Source: Inhella crocodyli (lineage in GTDB: Bacteria > Pseudomonadota > Gammaproteobacteria > Burkholderiales > Burkholderiaceae_C). From it: a stretch of 64,000 nucleotides of DNA. Of this stretch, positions 26,574 to 35,915 are shown piece by piece. The stretch is from the NCBI RefSeq assembly GCF_004004565.1, contig NZ_SACM01000001.1:1641765-1705764 (forward strand), given 5' to 3'. Within the stretch, counting starts at the first letter, position 1. Each line of letters starts with the position of its first letter. The notes under the pieces were generated by a model that worked only from the letters and a program-made list of their open reading frames with translations, did no database searches and was not told the origin of the DNA. Both the position numbers and the translations under genes were made by a program.

Positions 26574-27100
26574 TCGCGCAGCCCACCTTCGGCTTCATGG
26601 CCCGCCACCCCGCGCGCTGGATCGCGCTGGGGTTTGGCGCCGGCCTCGCCCCCAAAGCCCCGGGCACGGTGGGCACGCTGTGGGCCTGGGCGGCGTTTTT
26701 GGCGTTGGAGCGTTTCTTGGGGCCGCAGCCTTGGGGCTGGATCGTGCTGATCGGCACCCTCGTCGGCGCCTGGGCTTGCACCCGCTGCGCGCAGCACCTG
26801 GGCGTGGCCGATCCCGGCAGCATCGTGTGGGACGAGGTGCTGGCCTTCTGGCTCGTGCTGTGGGTGGCGCAACCCGCGCTGCTTTGGCAGCAAACGCTGC
26901 TGTTCGCGCTGTTCCGCTTCTTTGACGCGGCCAAGCCGGGCCCCGTGGGCTGGGCCGACCGCTTGTTCAAGGCCGAGCGCGGCGCCCCCATCGGCTGGGC
27001 CCAAGGCTGGGGCATCCTCGTGGACGACTTCGTGGCCGCCGGCTGTACCCTGTTCGCCTGGGCCCTTGGCGTGGCCCTGCATTCCGCCTTGGGGAGATGA
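26570..27100 (+). CDS. pgpA: Phosphatidylglycerophosphatase A
   Basis: 176-aa inner-membrane phosphatase that makes phosphatidylglycerol from its phosphate. PgpA signatures are GFGAGLAPKAPGTVGTL near the N-terminus, VWDEVLAFWLVL and FRFFDAAKPGPVGWAD followed by GWGILVDDFVAA. Several hydrophobic segments span the middle. The start overlaps the thiL stop, and pncC follows after 4 bp. Confidence 0.96.
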   Translation: MIAQPTFGFMARHPARWIALGFGAGLAPKAPGTVGTLWAWAAFLALERFLGPQPWGWIVLIGTLVGAWACTRCAQHLGVADPGSIVWDEVLAFWLVLWVAQPALLWQQTLLFALFRFFDAAKPGPVGWADRLFKAERGAPIGWAQGWGILVDDFVAAGCTLFAWALGVALHSALGR

Positions 27101-27104
27101 AGCC

Positions 27105-27602
27105 ATGTTCAGCGACGACACCGACCTGATCCAACGCATCGCCGTGGCCTTGATTCGGCGCAAGGAGTGCATGGGCGTGGCCGAGAGTTGCACCGGCGGC
27201 CTGATCGGTGCGGCCTGCACCTCGTTGTCGGGCTCGAGCCAGTGGTTCGAGCGCGGCGTGATCAGCTACAGCGACCAGGCCAAGACCGAGTTGCTGGGGG
27301 TGCCACCGGCCCTGATCGCTCTGCACGGGTCGGTGAGCGAGGCGGTCGCTGGCCACATGGCGCGGGGATTGCTCGCACACGCACCGCTGGACTGGGCACT
27401 GGCCGTGACTGGGATCGCAGGGCCCACAGGCGGCAGTGCGGACAAGCCGGTGGGCACCGTCTGGCTGGCCCTGGCGCACAACGGACGCCTGCTGCGGGTG
27501 TGGCGCGAGCAGTTCCCGGGCACGCGCCAAGCGGTCCGCATGGCCACCGTGCGCGCCGGCCTCATGGCCTTGGCCGACGCGGTGGAAGAGCAGGACGCTT
27601 GA
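27105..27602 (+). CDS. pncC: Nicotinamide-nucleotide amidohydrolase (CinA C-terminal family)
   Basis: 165 aa, a stand-alone CinA C-terminal domain as in E. coli PncC. It deamidates NMN to nicotinate mononucleotide for NAD salvage. Blocks seen: GVAESCTGGLIGAACTS with the catalytic Ser, FERGVISYSDQAKTELLGV, HGSVSEAVAGHMARG and AVTGIAGPTGGSADKPVGTVW. The N-terminal molybdopterin-like domain of full CinA is absent. The stop abuts the stop of the convergent GGDEF-EAL gene, giving TGATCA with zero gap. Confidence 0.92.
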   Translation: MFSDDTDLIQRIAVALIRRKECMGVAESCTGGLIGAACTSLSGSSQWFERGVISYSDQAKTELLGVPPALIALHGSVSEAVAGHMARGLLAHAPLDWALAVTGIAGPTGGSADKPVGTVWLALAHNGRLLRVWREQFPGTRQAVRMATVRAGLMALADAVEEQDA

Positions 27603-29945
27603 TCAGCCCTGGGCCCGTGCGCGGGCCCAGGCCAGGAACTGGTCGGCCGGCATGGGCTTGGCGATGAAATAGCCCTGCGCCTCGTCGCAGCCCATGGCCG
27701 CCAAGAGGTCCAAAGCGCCCTGGGTTTCGATGCCTTCGGCGACCACCGACTTCTTGAGGTTGTGGGCCAGGTTGATGGTGGAGCGCACGATCTCCCGATC
27801 GCCCTCGTCGGCCTCCATGCCGAAGACGAAGCTTTGGTCGATCTTCAGTTCGCGCACCGGCAGTTGCTTCAGGTAGGCCAAGGACGAGTAGCCGGTGCCG
27901 AAGTCGTCGATGGACAGCTTGAACCCTTGCTGCGCCAAGTCTTTCGCCGTGGCCAGGGCTCGCGCCGGGTCGTCCATGATGGCGCTTTCGGTGATCTCCA
28001 GGCACAGCAGGCTGGGGTCGCCGCCTTCGGCGGCCAACCAAGCCTGGATCTTGCCCGGCAGATCGGCATCGAGCAGGTCGCGGGTCGACAGGTTGACGCT
28101 GATGCGCAGGACCTCGCCCTGCGCACGCGCCTGCACCGCAAACCGCAGCGACTCGATCAGCATCCAGCGGGACAGCTCGCGGATGAAACCGGTCTGCTCG
28201 GCAAAAGGGATGAACAAGCCCGGCGGCACCAAACCGCGCACCGGGTGCTGCCAGCGCACGAGGGCCTCGGCCCCCTCCACGCGCTGCGAGCGCAAGTTCA
28301 GTTTGGGCTGCAGGTAGAGCCGCAACTCGTGGTGTTCCACCGCCTGGCGCAACTCGGAGAGCAAGCCCAGCGACGCACGACTCCGGTCGTCGAGGCTGTC
28401 GTCGTACACCTTGACCCCGGCTTGCGTGCGTTTCGCCGCGTGCATGGCCTGCTCGGCGCGGGACACCAGGCCTTCGGGCTCGCGGGCATGGCGAAGGGCG
28501 AGGGCGATGCCGATGGCGGCCCCGACATCGACCGTTTGCGCGCCCAAGCACATGGGGTCCTCGAAGGCTTCGAGCACGCGCCTTGCTAAGTCCATGGCCG
28601 GCGCTTCTTCGCCACCGGGCACCGCGATGGCGAATTCGTCGCCCCCCACCCGCGCCAGCAAAGCCTCGTCCCCAACACAGCCTTGAAGCCTTTGGGTCAC
28701 CTGCTGCAAGAGCTGGTCCCCCACGTCACGGCCCAGCACGTCGTTCACGTGCTTGAAGCGGTCGAGGTTGAGCATCAAGAGCCCCGTCGGCTGCAGGGGC
28801 TGCAAGCGCTGCAGGAACTGCACGCGGTTGGGCAGGCCGGTGAGCGGATCCCAAAACGCCAATCGCTGGACTTCGCGTTCGCGGTCGCGAATGCCCAGGC
28901 GCATGTGCTCGAGCGACTGGGCCAGTTCCTGGACTTCGCTGAGGTCGGAGGACGCGGTCACCGGGCCCTCGTAATCGCCCTCCCCCAGGCGCTCGGCCGA
29001 GCGCGCCAAGGCTTGGATGGGGCGACTGACGCGCCGGGCCGTCAACACGGCACCCACCGCGAAGGCCAAGATCCCCAAGACGTTCAGACCGATCAAAGCC
29101 AACTGCAGGTCCTTGAACGATCGGAGTGTCAGGCGGTACGGCACCCACAGCAGCGCTCGCACTTCCGGAGTGCCGGCGGACGCGTTGGCCGGCAACAAAG
29201 TCACCCACCGCGCGCGCAACCGGCCCTCGTCGGCATCCAGCAAATTCAAGGCATCTCGGTCGACCCCCGAGCCGTCCGTTTGTTGCAGGAAGGCCAACTG
29301 GGCATCCTCCACGACCAAGGGAGGTGCCACGCTGCCCGACCCACGAAGTTGGATGAGGCTTCCCACGTTGGTCAGGGTCAACAACTGCTCAAGCAGGTCC
29401 CGGTCCAGCTTGAACCCCATCACCACGTGCCCAATGACCAAGGGCGCCCGAACCGGAACCTGCACCAATTGGTAAAGCTGCCCCTCGATCACCGTCAGTT
29501 GCAGGTCGTTGCCCTCGTCGGATGCGAACTTCAGCACCTGGAGACCGATCGCCGCCCCTTCGGCGGCCAGCATCCGGCCGCCCACGTCGAAGTAGGCCGC
29601 CAGGTCGGCGCCGATGCGCTTGCCGTGGTTGTCCAGCGCGTCACGCAGGGTGGCCAGGTCCTCGTCGCGCGTCAGCCCCTGGCCCAACGCCGAGCGAAAT
29701 CCGTAGTCCTGGGCCAGCAGCTCCACCGCAGCGCTCTTGCGGGCGGCGCGCTGCTGGAGAAGGATTGTCAAGATGCCCCTGCCCACGTCCAACTCGCCAT
29801 CGAGAGTGCGCTCAGCCTGGCGATCGAGCGCGTAGCGAACGAAGCCAAAGTTGGCCACCTGGATGACCAGCAAGAGCCCCAAGAACAGGGCCACGATGCG
29901 CCCTTGCAGGCGCCTCAGGTCCAAAAAGGCCGGGCGCCGCCTCAC
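27603..29945 (-). CDS. Membrane GGDEF-EAL protein with periplasmic sensor and HAMP domain
   Basis: 780 aa. A TM helix near the N-terminus (GRIVALFLGLLLVIQVANFG) and a second (ALIGLNVLGILAFAVGAVL) bracket a roughly 250-residue periplasmic sensor. HAMP follows (RRVSRPIQALARSAERLGEGDY). The GGDEF site is intact (RVGGDEF) and no RxxD inhibitory site precedes it. EAL residues are intact (GAEALVRW, CLEITES, DDFGTGYSSL, KIDQSF, VVAEGIET), so c-di-GMP hydrolysis is likely and synthesis possible. The GTG at 29945 overlaps the cupredoxin stop (GTGA) and is preferred to the in-frame GTG at 29960. Confidence 0.9.
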   Translation of the reverse strand: MRRRPAFLDLRRLQGRIVALFLGLLLVIQVANFGFVRYALDRQAERTLDGELDVGRGILTILLQQRAARKSAAVELLAQDYGFRSALGQGLTRDEDLATLRDALDNHGKRIGADLAAYFDVGGRMLAAEGAAIGLQVLKFASDEGNDLQLTVIEGQLYQLVQVPVRAPLVIGHVVMGFKLDRDLLEQLLTLTNVGSLIQLRGSGSVAPPLVVEDAQLAFLQQTDGSGVDRDALNLLDADEGRLRARWVTLLPANASAGTPEVRALLWVPYRLTLRSFKDLQLALIGLNVLGILAFAVGAVLTARRVSRPIQALARSAERLGEGDYEGPVTASSDLSEVQELAQSLEHMRLGIRDREREVQRLAFWDPLTGLPNRVQFLQRLQPLQPTGLLMLNLDRFKHVNDVLGRDVGDQLLQQVTQRLQGCVGDEALLARVGGDEFAIAVPGGEEAPAMDLARRVLEAFEDPMCLGAQTVDVGAAIGIALALRHAREPEGLVSRAEQAMHAAKRTQAGVKVYDDSLDDRSRASLGLLSELRQAVEHHELRLYLQPKLNLRSQRVEGAEALVRWQHPVRGLVPPGLFIPFAEQTGFIRELSRWMLIESLRFAVQARAQGEVLRISVNLSTRDLLDADLPGKIQAWLAAEGGDPSLLCLEITESAIMDDPARALATAKDLAQQGFKLSIDDFGTGYSSLAYLKQLPVRELKIDQSFVFGMEADEGDREIVRSTINLAHNLKKSVVAEGIETQGALDLLAAMGCDEAQGYFIAKPMPADQFLAWARARAQG

Positions 29946-30532
29946 AGCGGCAACACCCACTCGAGCGTGCCCCCTTCAGGCTTGGCCGGCTGGGCCAACA
30001 AGGCCGCATCGGGCAGCTTCGGGTGCCACGCCCGCAACACCTGACCGCCTTGCTCAAATCGCACGCGCCCCTGGGCGTCGCTGATGGCGAAGTTCGGCGT
30101 GTCGAGCACCACGATGGTGGCGCTCATCTGGTCGTGGATGTTGCAGCCCGTGGCCACGACCCCGCTCTTGTCAAACTTCACCGGCGGCGCGGCCTTCCCC
30201 AAGTAGAGCTTGAGCTCAAAGGGTTTGGTGGGCGAGAACGAATAAACGTGGTGCCGCACCTTGTCGTGGTTCGGGAAGTGAACCTCGGTGCCGGTCTGGA
30301 CCACCAGCAAGCGCGGCTCGAACTGGCGGTCGCGCTGGCCCATTTCGGCCTGCGTGCCCGCCTTGGCCAACTTGGGCTCTCCCGCTCGCTCCAGGCCCAC
30401 CACGGCGCCGGCCACGGGCGCCCCTTGGCGGTCGCGCAGTTGCACCACGAGCGGCGCGGCCAAGCACGCCTGCGCCCCCAGGGCAAGGCCCAAGGCCCCC
30501 AGCACCGCTCTTGCCACCCTCCGTGCCCCCAT
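29942..30532 (-). CDS. Periplasmic cupredoxin (plastocyanin / methylamine-utilisation type)
   Basis: 196 aa with a signal peptide ending near QACLAAP. The blue-copper ligands are visible: a His (H94 or H95) in NHDKVRHHVYSFS, and Cys130-N-I-His133-D-Q-Met136 in ATGCNIHDQMSA. A short Ig-like beta region follows (DAQGRVRFEQGGQVLRAW). It is translationally coupled (GTGA) to the downstream GGDEF-EAL protein, whose sensor domain is also periplasmic. A copper or redox input to c-di-GMP signalling is a reasonable inference, not shown. Confidence 0.85.
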   Translation of the reverse strand: MGARRVARAVLGALGLALGAQACLAAPLVVQLRDRQGAPVAGAVVGLERAGEPKLAKAGTQAEMGQRDRQFEPRLLVVQTGTEVHFPNHDKVRHHVYSFSPTKPFELKLYLGKAAPPVKFDKSGVVATGCNIHDQMSATIVVLDTPNFAISDAQGRVRFEQGGQVLRAWHPKLPDAALLAQPAKPEGGTLEWVLPL

Positions 30533-30568
30533 GCGCAGCTCCGTGTTTGTGTGCGCGTCAACGATAGC

Positions 30569-31642
30569 TCAGGCCGCGAGGTGCAAACGGGCGGCTTGCG
30601 CAGGGCGTTGGGCCGCCAGGATCATCAGCACCCATTGGCGCAACGCGGCCCAGGGCTCCTCGGGCCAGCCTGGGGCGCGCAGGCCCTTGCACAAGCCGTC
30701 CACCACGCTCGCCGCCTGCACCAAACCATCGAGCGCGCGCGGGCTCATCTTGGGCAGGGCCCGCTCCAAAACCTGGACGCGCTGCCCCCAGACCCGCGCC
30801 TCGCGCCAGGCCATCGGCAAGGGTTGCCCCCCAGCCTTGGCATGGGCGGCACGCCGCAGCGCGCGCACGTCGTCGGCCAACAACCAGTGCAGGCGAACCG
30901 CGGCCTCGCCTTCGGCTTGCAAAGCATCCAAGAGCCGCAGGGTTCGGGCCAGGTCGCCCGCCCACAAGGCTTCGCTCAATTGACCGGCCTCGAAGCGGGC
31001 CACGTCGCTCACCGCCTCGTCGATGGTAGCCACGTCCAGGATGCCGTCCGGGCGCAGCAGGGCGAGCTTTTCCAACTCCTGCTGGGCCGCCAGCAGGTTC
31101 CCTTCGACGCGCTCCACCAAGAGCAGCAGGGCCTGCTGGCCCTCCTCGCCGTCGGCCAGCTGCAGGCCCAGTTGGTGCGCGCGACGTGCCAGCCAAGTGG
31201 GCAGCGCACGCCGCTCGATCGGGTCGGCCCGCAAGGTGATGCCGGCGCCGTCCAGCGCACGGAACCAGGCACTCTCCAACTGGGTCTTGTCCAGTCGAGG
31301 CAGGGTCACCAGCAGGAGGAGCTCAGGGCCGAGCGACTCGCACAAGCGCTGAATCGCCTCGCCCCCCTCCTTGCCGGGCTTGCCGCCAGGGATGCGCAAC
31401 TCCACGATCTGCGCCTCGGCGAAGAGGGACAAGGAACTGGCTTGCGCTTGCACCGCGCTCCAGTCGAAATGGCTGCCGGCCACGGTGAACACCTGCCGTT
31501 CCGTGAAGCCCCGCCCCCGGGCCGCCGCGCGGATGGCGTCGGTGGCCTCCTGGGCCAGCAGCGCCTCGTCGCCCCACACCGTGTAGGCGCTCCGCAAGCC
31601 TTGCGCCAGGTGCGCAGCCAGGCCGTCGAGCTTGATTTGCAT
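30569..31642 (-). CDS. holA: DNA polymerase III subunit delta
   Basis: 357 aa. The delta subunit of the clamp loader opens the beta sliding clamp. The N-terminus MQIKLDGLAAHLAQGLRSAY and VWGDEALLAQEATDAIR are typical, as are LPTWLARRAHQLGLQL and LLVERVEGNLLAAQQELEKLALL. The start at 31642 lies 14 bp after lptE, and leuS-lptE-holA is a conserved order. It ends the operon that begins at bamE or dapB. Confidence 0.94.
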   Translation of the reverse strand: MQIKLDGLAAHLAQGLRSAYTVWGDEALLAQEATDAIRAAARGRGFTERQVFTVAGSHFDWSAVQAQASSLSLFAEAQIVELRIPGGKPGKEGGEAIQRLCESLGPELLLLVTLPRLDKTQLESAWFRALDGAGITLRADPIERRALPTWLARRAHQLGLQLADGEEGQQALLLLVERVEGNLLAAQQELEKLALLRPDGILDVATIDEAVSDVARFEAGQLSEALWAGDLARTLRLLDALQAEGEAAVRLHWLLADDVRALRRAAHAKAGGQPLPMAWREARVWGQRVQVLERALPKMSPRALDGLVQAASVVDGLCKGLRAPGWPEEPWAALRQWVLMILAAQRPAQAARLHLAA

Positions 31643-31656
31643 GCGCGCGTTCCGGC

Positions 31657-32148
31657 TCAGCGGCTGGGCTTGAGGGCCGCGAGGCGACGCATCAGCAGGG
31701 CCACGGCGTCTTGCACCATGGCCCGACGCAGTTCGGCCTCCTCTCGCTCTTTGGCCAAGGCGATCGCTTCGGTCGTCGTCAGGTCGCGGGTCAAGCGCAT
31801 CTGGGTCAGCGGCAGCAAGAGCTCGTCGCCCGGCGTGGTGACCCGGTACTCCATCACGAGCTGCAACTGCCACTCGCGCACCTGCCCGGCGGCCGTGCTG
31901 GCCACGGCCACCTTGGAGTGCTCTTCGCGCTGCACCTCCAGCACCACCTGCGACTGCGGCGCCGCAACCACCCCCATGGGCAGGCTGCTCAGAGCACGCA
32001 CCAAGGCGTCCCGAACCGGCGAGGAGCTGGGGAAACCCACCAAGGCCAGCCGCTCGAATTCGAAGCGCGGCGCCCCGCGCGGCGCGAATCCGCAGCCGGA
32101 CACGGCCACCACCCCGGCGCCACCCAGCACGAGCGCACGACGCCGCAT
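31657..32148 (-). CDS. lptE: LPS-assembly lipoprotein LptE
   Basis: 163 aa from the ATG at 32148, or 164 from an adjoining GTG. The signal peptide ends in the lipobox VSGC, then GFAPRGAPRFEFERLALVGF, the usual LptE opening. LptE plugs the LptD barrel and binds LPS. The later part (VREWQLQLVMEYRVTTPGDELLLP) forms the core sheet and the C-terminus is helical (EAELRRAMVQDAVALLMRRL). The start overlaps the leuS stop (TGATG). Its partner lptD lies about 12 kb away in this window. Confidence 0.92.
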   Translation of the reverse strand: MRRRALVLGGAGVVAVSGCGFAPRGAPRFEFERLALVGFPSSSPVRDALVRALSSLPMGVVAAPQSQVVLEVQREEHSKVAVASTAAGQVREWQLQLVMEYRVTTPGDELLLPLTQMRLTRDLTTTEAIALAKEREEAELRRAMVQDAVALLMRRLAALKPSR

Positions 32149-34805
32149 CACAAGACCACGTTCACCAGACGACCCGGCACCACCACCACCTTCTTCGGGG
32201 CGGCGCCTTGGCTGAACTTCAAAAAGTCGGGCGAGGCCAAGGCCGCGGCCTCGATGGCGGCCTTGTCGGCTCCCGCGGGCACCTTGATGCTGCCGCGCAG
32301 CTTGCCGCCCACCTGCAGCATCAGTTCGATCTCGTCTTGCACCAAGGCGGCTTCGTCCACCAGCGGCCAGGGCGCATCGAGCAAGTCACCCAAGGCGCTG
32401 GCAAAACCCAAGTCTTCCCACAGGCCGTGGGTCAGGTGCGGGCAAGCGGGGTAGAGAACGCGCAGCAGCACGGAGGCGCCTTCGCGCAGCACCGCGGCGT
32501 CGGCGGCGGCCGTGGACTTGAAACCGTCCAGCGCGTTGAGCAGCTTCATCGCCCCCGACACCACGGTGTTGAACTGCAGACGCTCGTAGTCGCTGCTGAC
32601 CTGGCGCAGCACCAGGTGCACCTCGCGGCGCAGGGCCTTCGCCTCGGCGGAGAGCTGGCTGAAATCCTGACCGGCGCCGCGCAGCAGGTCACCCTGCTTG
32701 GTGGCGAAGTTCCACACGCGCTTCAGGAAGCGGTGGGCGCCTTCCACGCCGGCGTCGTTCCATTCCAGTGTTTGCTCGGGCGGGCTGGCGAACATGACGA
32801 ACAGGCGGGCCGTGTCGGCGCCGTACTGGTCGATCAAGGCCTGCGGGTCCACGCCGTTGTTCTTCGACTTCGACATGGTCGTCATCTCGTACTCGAGCGG
32901 CGTGCCGTCGGCCTTGAGCTTGCCGCCGACGATCTGCCCCGCCTCGTTGGTGACGACGTCGAGTTCGTGGTCCCAGTAGTAGTTCTTGCCACCGCCCTCG
33001 GGCTTGTGGAAGAACGCGCCCTTGAGCACCATGCCTTGGGTCAGCAGCTTGGTGAAGGGCTCGCTGATGCTCACCAGCTTCAGGTCACGCATCACCTTGG
33101 TCCAGAAACGCGCGTACAGCAGGTGCAGGATGGCGTGCTCGATGCCGCCGATGTACTGGTCCATCGGCGCCCAGTACTGCGTGCCGCCGGCCACCATGGC
33201 CTCGGTGTTCTTCGGGTCGCAGTAGCGCAGGAAGTACCACGACGAGTCCACGAAGGTGTCCATCGTGTCGGTCTCGCGTCGCGCCGGCTTGCCGCACTGG
33301 GGGCAGCCCACGTTCAAGAACGCGGCCGACTTGTTCAGCGGGTTGCCGCTGCCGTCGGGGATGCAGTCCTCGGGCAGCACCACGGGCAGGTCCTTCTCGG
33401 GCACCGGCACCACGCCGCAGTCGTCGCAATGGATGATGGGGATCGGCGTACCCCAGTAGCGCTGGCGGCTGATGCCCCAGTCGCGCAGGCGCCAGGTGGT
33501 CTTCTTCTCGCCCAGGCCCTTGGCGGCCACCAACTCGGCCACCTTGTCCACGGCCTCCTTGTGGCTCAGGCCGTCCAAGACGCCGGAGTTCACGCAGCGA
33601 CCGCGCTGCTTGTCGCCGTACCACTCGGCCCAGGCGTCCAGGCTGAAGGTCTCGCCCTCCACCGCCACCACCTGTTGGATGGCGATGCCGTACTTCTTGG
33701 CGAACGCAAAGTCGCGCTCGTCGTGCGCCGGCACGCCCATCACGGCGCCATCGCCGTAGCTCATCAGCACGTAGTTGCCGACCCAGACCTCCACCTGCGC
33801 GCCGGTGATCGGGTGCGTGACGAAGAGGCCCGTGCGCTGGCCCTTCTTTTCTTGCGTGGCCAGCTCGGCCTCGGTGGTGCCGCCGGCCTTGCATTCCTCG
33901 ATGAAGGCGGCCAGGCCCGGGTTGCTGGCGGCGGCGTGCGCGGCCAGCGGGTGCTCGGGGGCCACGGCGCAGAAGGTGACGCCCATGACGGTGTCGGCGC
34001 GCGTCGTGAAGACGTAGAGCTTGCCGTCCTGGATCAACTGGCCGTCCGCGCCGCGGATCTCGTGCGGGAACGCGAAGCGCACGCCCTGGCTCTTGCCGAT
34101 CCAGTTCTCCTGCATCAGCCGCACGCGCTCGGGCCAGCCGCTCAGGTAGTTCGGGTCTTCGGGGTTGGCCACGGCCGAGAGCAACTCCTCGGCGTACTGT
34201 GTGATCTTCAGGTAGTAGCCGGGGATCTCGCGCTTTTCCACCAGCGCGCCCGAACGCCAGCCGCGGCCGTCGATGACCTGCTCGTTGGCCAGCACGGTTT
34301 GGTCCACCGGGTCCCAGTTCACCACCTGCGTGCGGCGCTCGGCAATGCCGGCCTCCAGCATTTTCAGGAACAGCCACTGGTTCCACTTGTAGTAGGCCGG
34401 ATCGCAGGTGGCGACCTCGCGGCTCCAGTCGATGGCCAGGCCCATGGCCTGCATCTGGCCCTTCATGTGGGCGATGTTCGAGTAGGTCCAGGCGGCGGGC
34501 GGCACCTTGCCCTTCATGGCCGCGTTCTCGGCCGGCAGGCCGAAGGCGTCCCAGCCCATGGGCATCAGAACGTTGAAGCCCTTCATGCGCAGCTGGCGGG
34601 CCAGCATGTCGTTGATCGTGTAGTTGCGCACGTGGCCCATGTGCAGCTTGCCGCTGGGGTAGGGCAGCATGGAGCAGGCGTAGTACTTGGGCTTGCTGGC
34701 GTCCTCGGTGACGCGGTAGGCGTCGCGGGCGTTCCAGTGGGCGTGGGCGCGCGCTTGGTAAGCGCGGGGGTCGAATTCGGGGGTGGGGCTGGCAGCGGCG
34801 GTCAT
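32148..34805 (-). CDS. leuS: Leucyl-tRNA synthetase
   Basis: 885-aa class I synthetase, full length. Catalytic motifs are [16 protein letters not shown] (HIGH equivalent) and [12 protein letters not shown] (KMSKS). The CP1 editing domain contains [13 protein letters not shown] and [13 protein letters not shown], needed to clear mischarged tRNA. The anticodon-binding domain follows at [16 protein letters not shown]. The ATG at 34805 ([12 protein letters not shown]) is preferred over the upstream extension of the frame because it gives the normal family N-terminus. It stands between exbD and lptE. Confidence 0.97.
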   Translation of the reverse strand: MTAAASPTPEFDPRAYQARAHAHWNARDAYRVTEDASKPKYYACSMLPYPSGKLHMGHVRNYTINDMLARQLRMKGFNVLMPMGWDAFGLPAENAAMKGKVPPAAWTYSNIAHMKGQMQAMGLAIDWSREVATCDPAYYKWNQWLFLKMLEAGIAERRTQVVNWDPVDQTVLANEQVIDGRGWRSGALVEKREIPGYYLKITQYAEELLSAVANPEDPNYLSGWPERVRLMQENWIGKSQGVRFAFPHEIRGADGQLIQDGKLYVFTTRADTVMGVTFCAVAPEHPLAAHAAASNPGLAAFIEECKAGGTTEAELATQEKKGQRTGLFVTHPITGAQVEVWVGNYVLMSYGDGAVMGVPAHDERDFAFAKKYGIAIQQVVAVEGETFSLDAWAEWYGDKQRGRCVNSGVLDGLSHKEAVDKVAELVAAKGLGEKKTTWRLRDWGISRQRYWGTPIPIIHCDDCGVVPVPEKDLPVVLPEDCIPDGSGNPLNKSAAFLNVGCPQCGKPARRETDTMDTFVDSSWYFLRYCDPKNTEAMVAGGTQYWAPMDQYIGGIEHAILHLLYARFWTKVMRDLKLVSISEPFTKLLTQGMVLKGAFFHKPEGGGKNYYWDHELDVVTNEAGQIVGGKLKADGTPLEYEMTTMSKSKNNGVDPQALIDQYGADTARLFVMFASPPEQTLEWNDAGVEGAHRFLKRVWNFATKQGDLLRGAGQDFSQLSAEAKALRREVHLVLRQVSSDYERLQFNTVVSGAMKLLNALDGFKSTAAADAAVLREGASVLLRVLYPACPHLTHGLWEDLGFASALGDLLDAPWPLVDEAALVQDEIELMLQVGGKLRGSIKVPAGADKAAIEAAALASPDFLKFSQGAAPKKVVVVPGRLVNVVL

Positions 34806-34842
34806 AGGGGCGAGATTCTCGCCGCTGCCGCGCACCAGGCTG

Positions 34843-35271
34843 TCAGGGGGACGAAGCGCCCTGGGGGGCGGTCACGAAGGCCACCCGGCTCAAGCCGGCG
34901 CCCTGCAGGGCGTCGATCCAGGTCGCCACGGTGCCGTAGGGCACGGCACGGTCGGCCGACAGCTGCACCTCGGCCTGGGGCTGCGCACGGCCCAGGGCCT
35001 TGAGCTGCGCCGTCAAGGCGGCGGGCGCCAGCGCTTGGTCGTTCCAAAACAGGCGACCCTCGGCATCGATGGCCAAGCGCTGAGTCCCCTCGGCGGGAGC
35101 CGGCTCGGCTTGGGTGCTGGTGGGCAAATCCAAACGCAAGGCGGCCCCCATCAAGGGTGCAGCCACCAAAAAAATCACCAGGAGCACGAGCATCACGTCG
35201 ATCAGCGGCGTCATGTTGATGTCACTCATCGGGGGCGCGGCGTCGCGCCGGGCCAATCGGCCGAAGCTCAT
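34843..35271 (-). CDS. exbD: ExbD/TolR-family biopolymer transport protein
   Basis: 142 aa with one N-terminal TM helix: [24 protein letters not shown], in which the Asp in [10 protein letters not shown] is the proton-conducting residue. The periplasmic domain follows ([22 protein letters not shown]). It couples proton flow through ExbB to an energy-transducing protein. The start overlaps the exbB stop (ATGA). No tonB or tolA gene is in the window. Confidence 0.9.
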   Translation of the reverse strand: MSFGRLARRDAAPPMSDINMTPLIDVMLVLLVIFLVAAPLMGAALRLDLPTSTQAEPAPAEGTQRLAIDAEGRLFWNDQALAPAALTAQLKALGRAQPQAEVQLSADRAVPYGTVATWIDALQGAGLSRVAFVTAPQGASSP

Positions 35272-35915
35272 GCCGGCGTCCGGCGCCAGGCCAGCAGGTC
35301 GTGCGCGAAGCCTTCCAACTCGGCTTCGCAAGCAGCCAGGCGCTTGCCCAGCACGTTGTAGGCCAGCACGGCGGGGATGGCCACCAACAGACCGGCCGCC
35401 GTCATCAACAGGGCTTCGCCCACCGGTCCGGCGATGCGGTCGATCGTCAACGCCCCCCCGGCCGACAGCCCCACCAGCGCCTGTTCAATGCCCCAGACGG
35501 TGCCCAGCAGGCCCACGAAGGGCGCCGTCGCCCCGATGCTGGCCAGCACCACCTGGCCTTGCTGCAAACGCCCCAGCACGCCGTGGAGCGCATCCCGCAA
35601 CTGCCGCGTCAGGCGGGCCTCAGCGCCCCCCTGCTCGGCCAGGGATCCGAGCGGTGCGCGATGCTGACTCGCGTCCAACAAGGGCAAGAGCACGCGCTCG
35701 ACGTCCAAGGCCTGGACCTGGGCACGACCGCTGTCCCAATCAGGGGCCGCCCAAAAAGCCGGCAAGGCGGTCGTCAAACCCCGCCTTGCCCGGCGCAGCA
35801 ACCACGCCTTCCAGCCCAGCAAGGCCCAACTGGTGACCGACATGGCCAGCAGCACCAGGGCCACGGCGCGACCGACGCCGTCGGTGGCTTGCCAGAACCC
35901 GGCGGCGTCGATCAT
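35268..35915 (-). CDS. exbB: ExbB/TolQ-family proton channel
   Basis: 215 aa with three TM helices: VALVLLAMSVTSWALLGWKAW, then a cytosolic stretch, then IGATAPFVGLLGTVWGIEQAL and LLMTAAGLLVAIPAVLAYNVL. The APFVGLLGTVWGI block is the family signature. It assembles with the coupled ExbD into the proton-driven motor of TonB- or Tol-type systems. It overlaps both dapB (ATGA, upstream) and exbD (ATGA, downstream). Confidence 0.9.
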   Translation of the reverse strand: MIDAAGFWQATDGVGRAVALVLLAMSVTSWALLGWKAWLLRRARRGLTTALPAFWAAPDWDSGRAQVQALDVERVLLPLLDASQHRAPLGSLAEQGGAEARLTRQLRDALHGVLGRLQQGQVVLASIGATAPFVGLLGTVWGIEQALVGLSAGGALTIDRIAGPVGEALLMTAAGLLVAIPAVLAYNVLGKRLAACEAELEGFAHDLLAWRRTPA

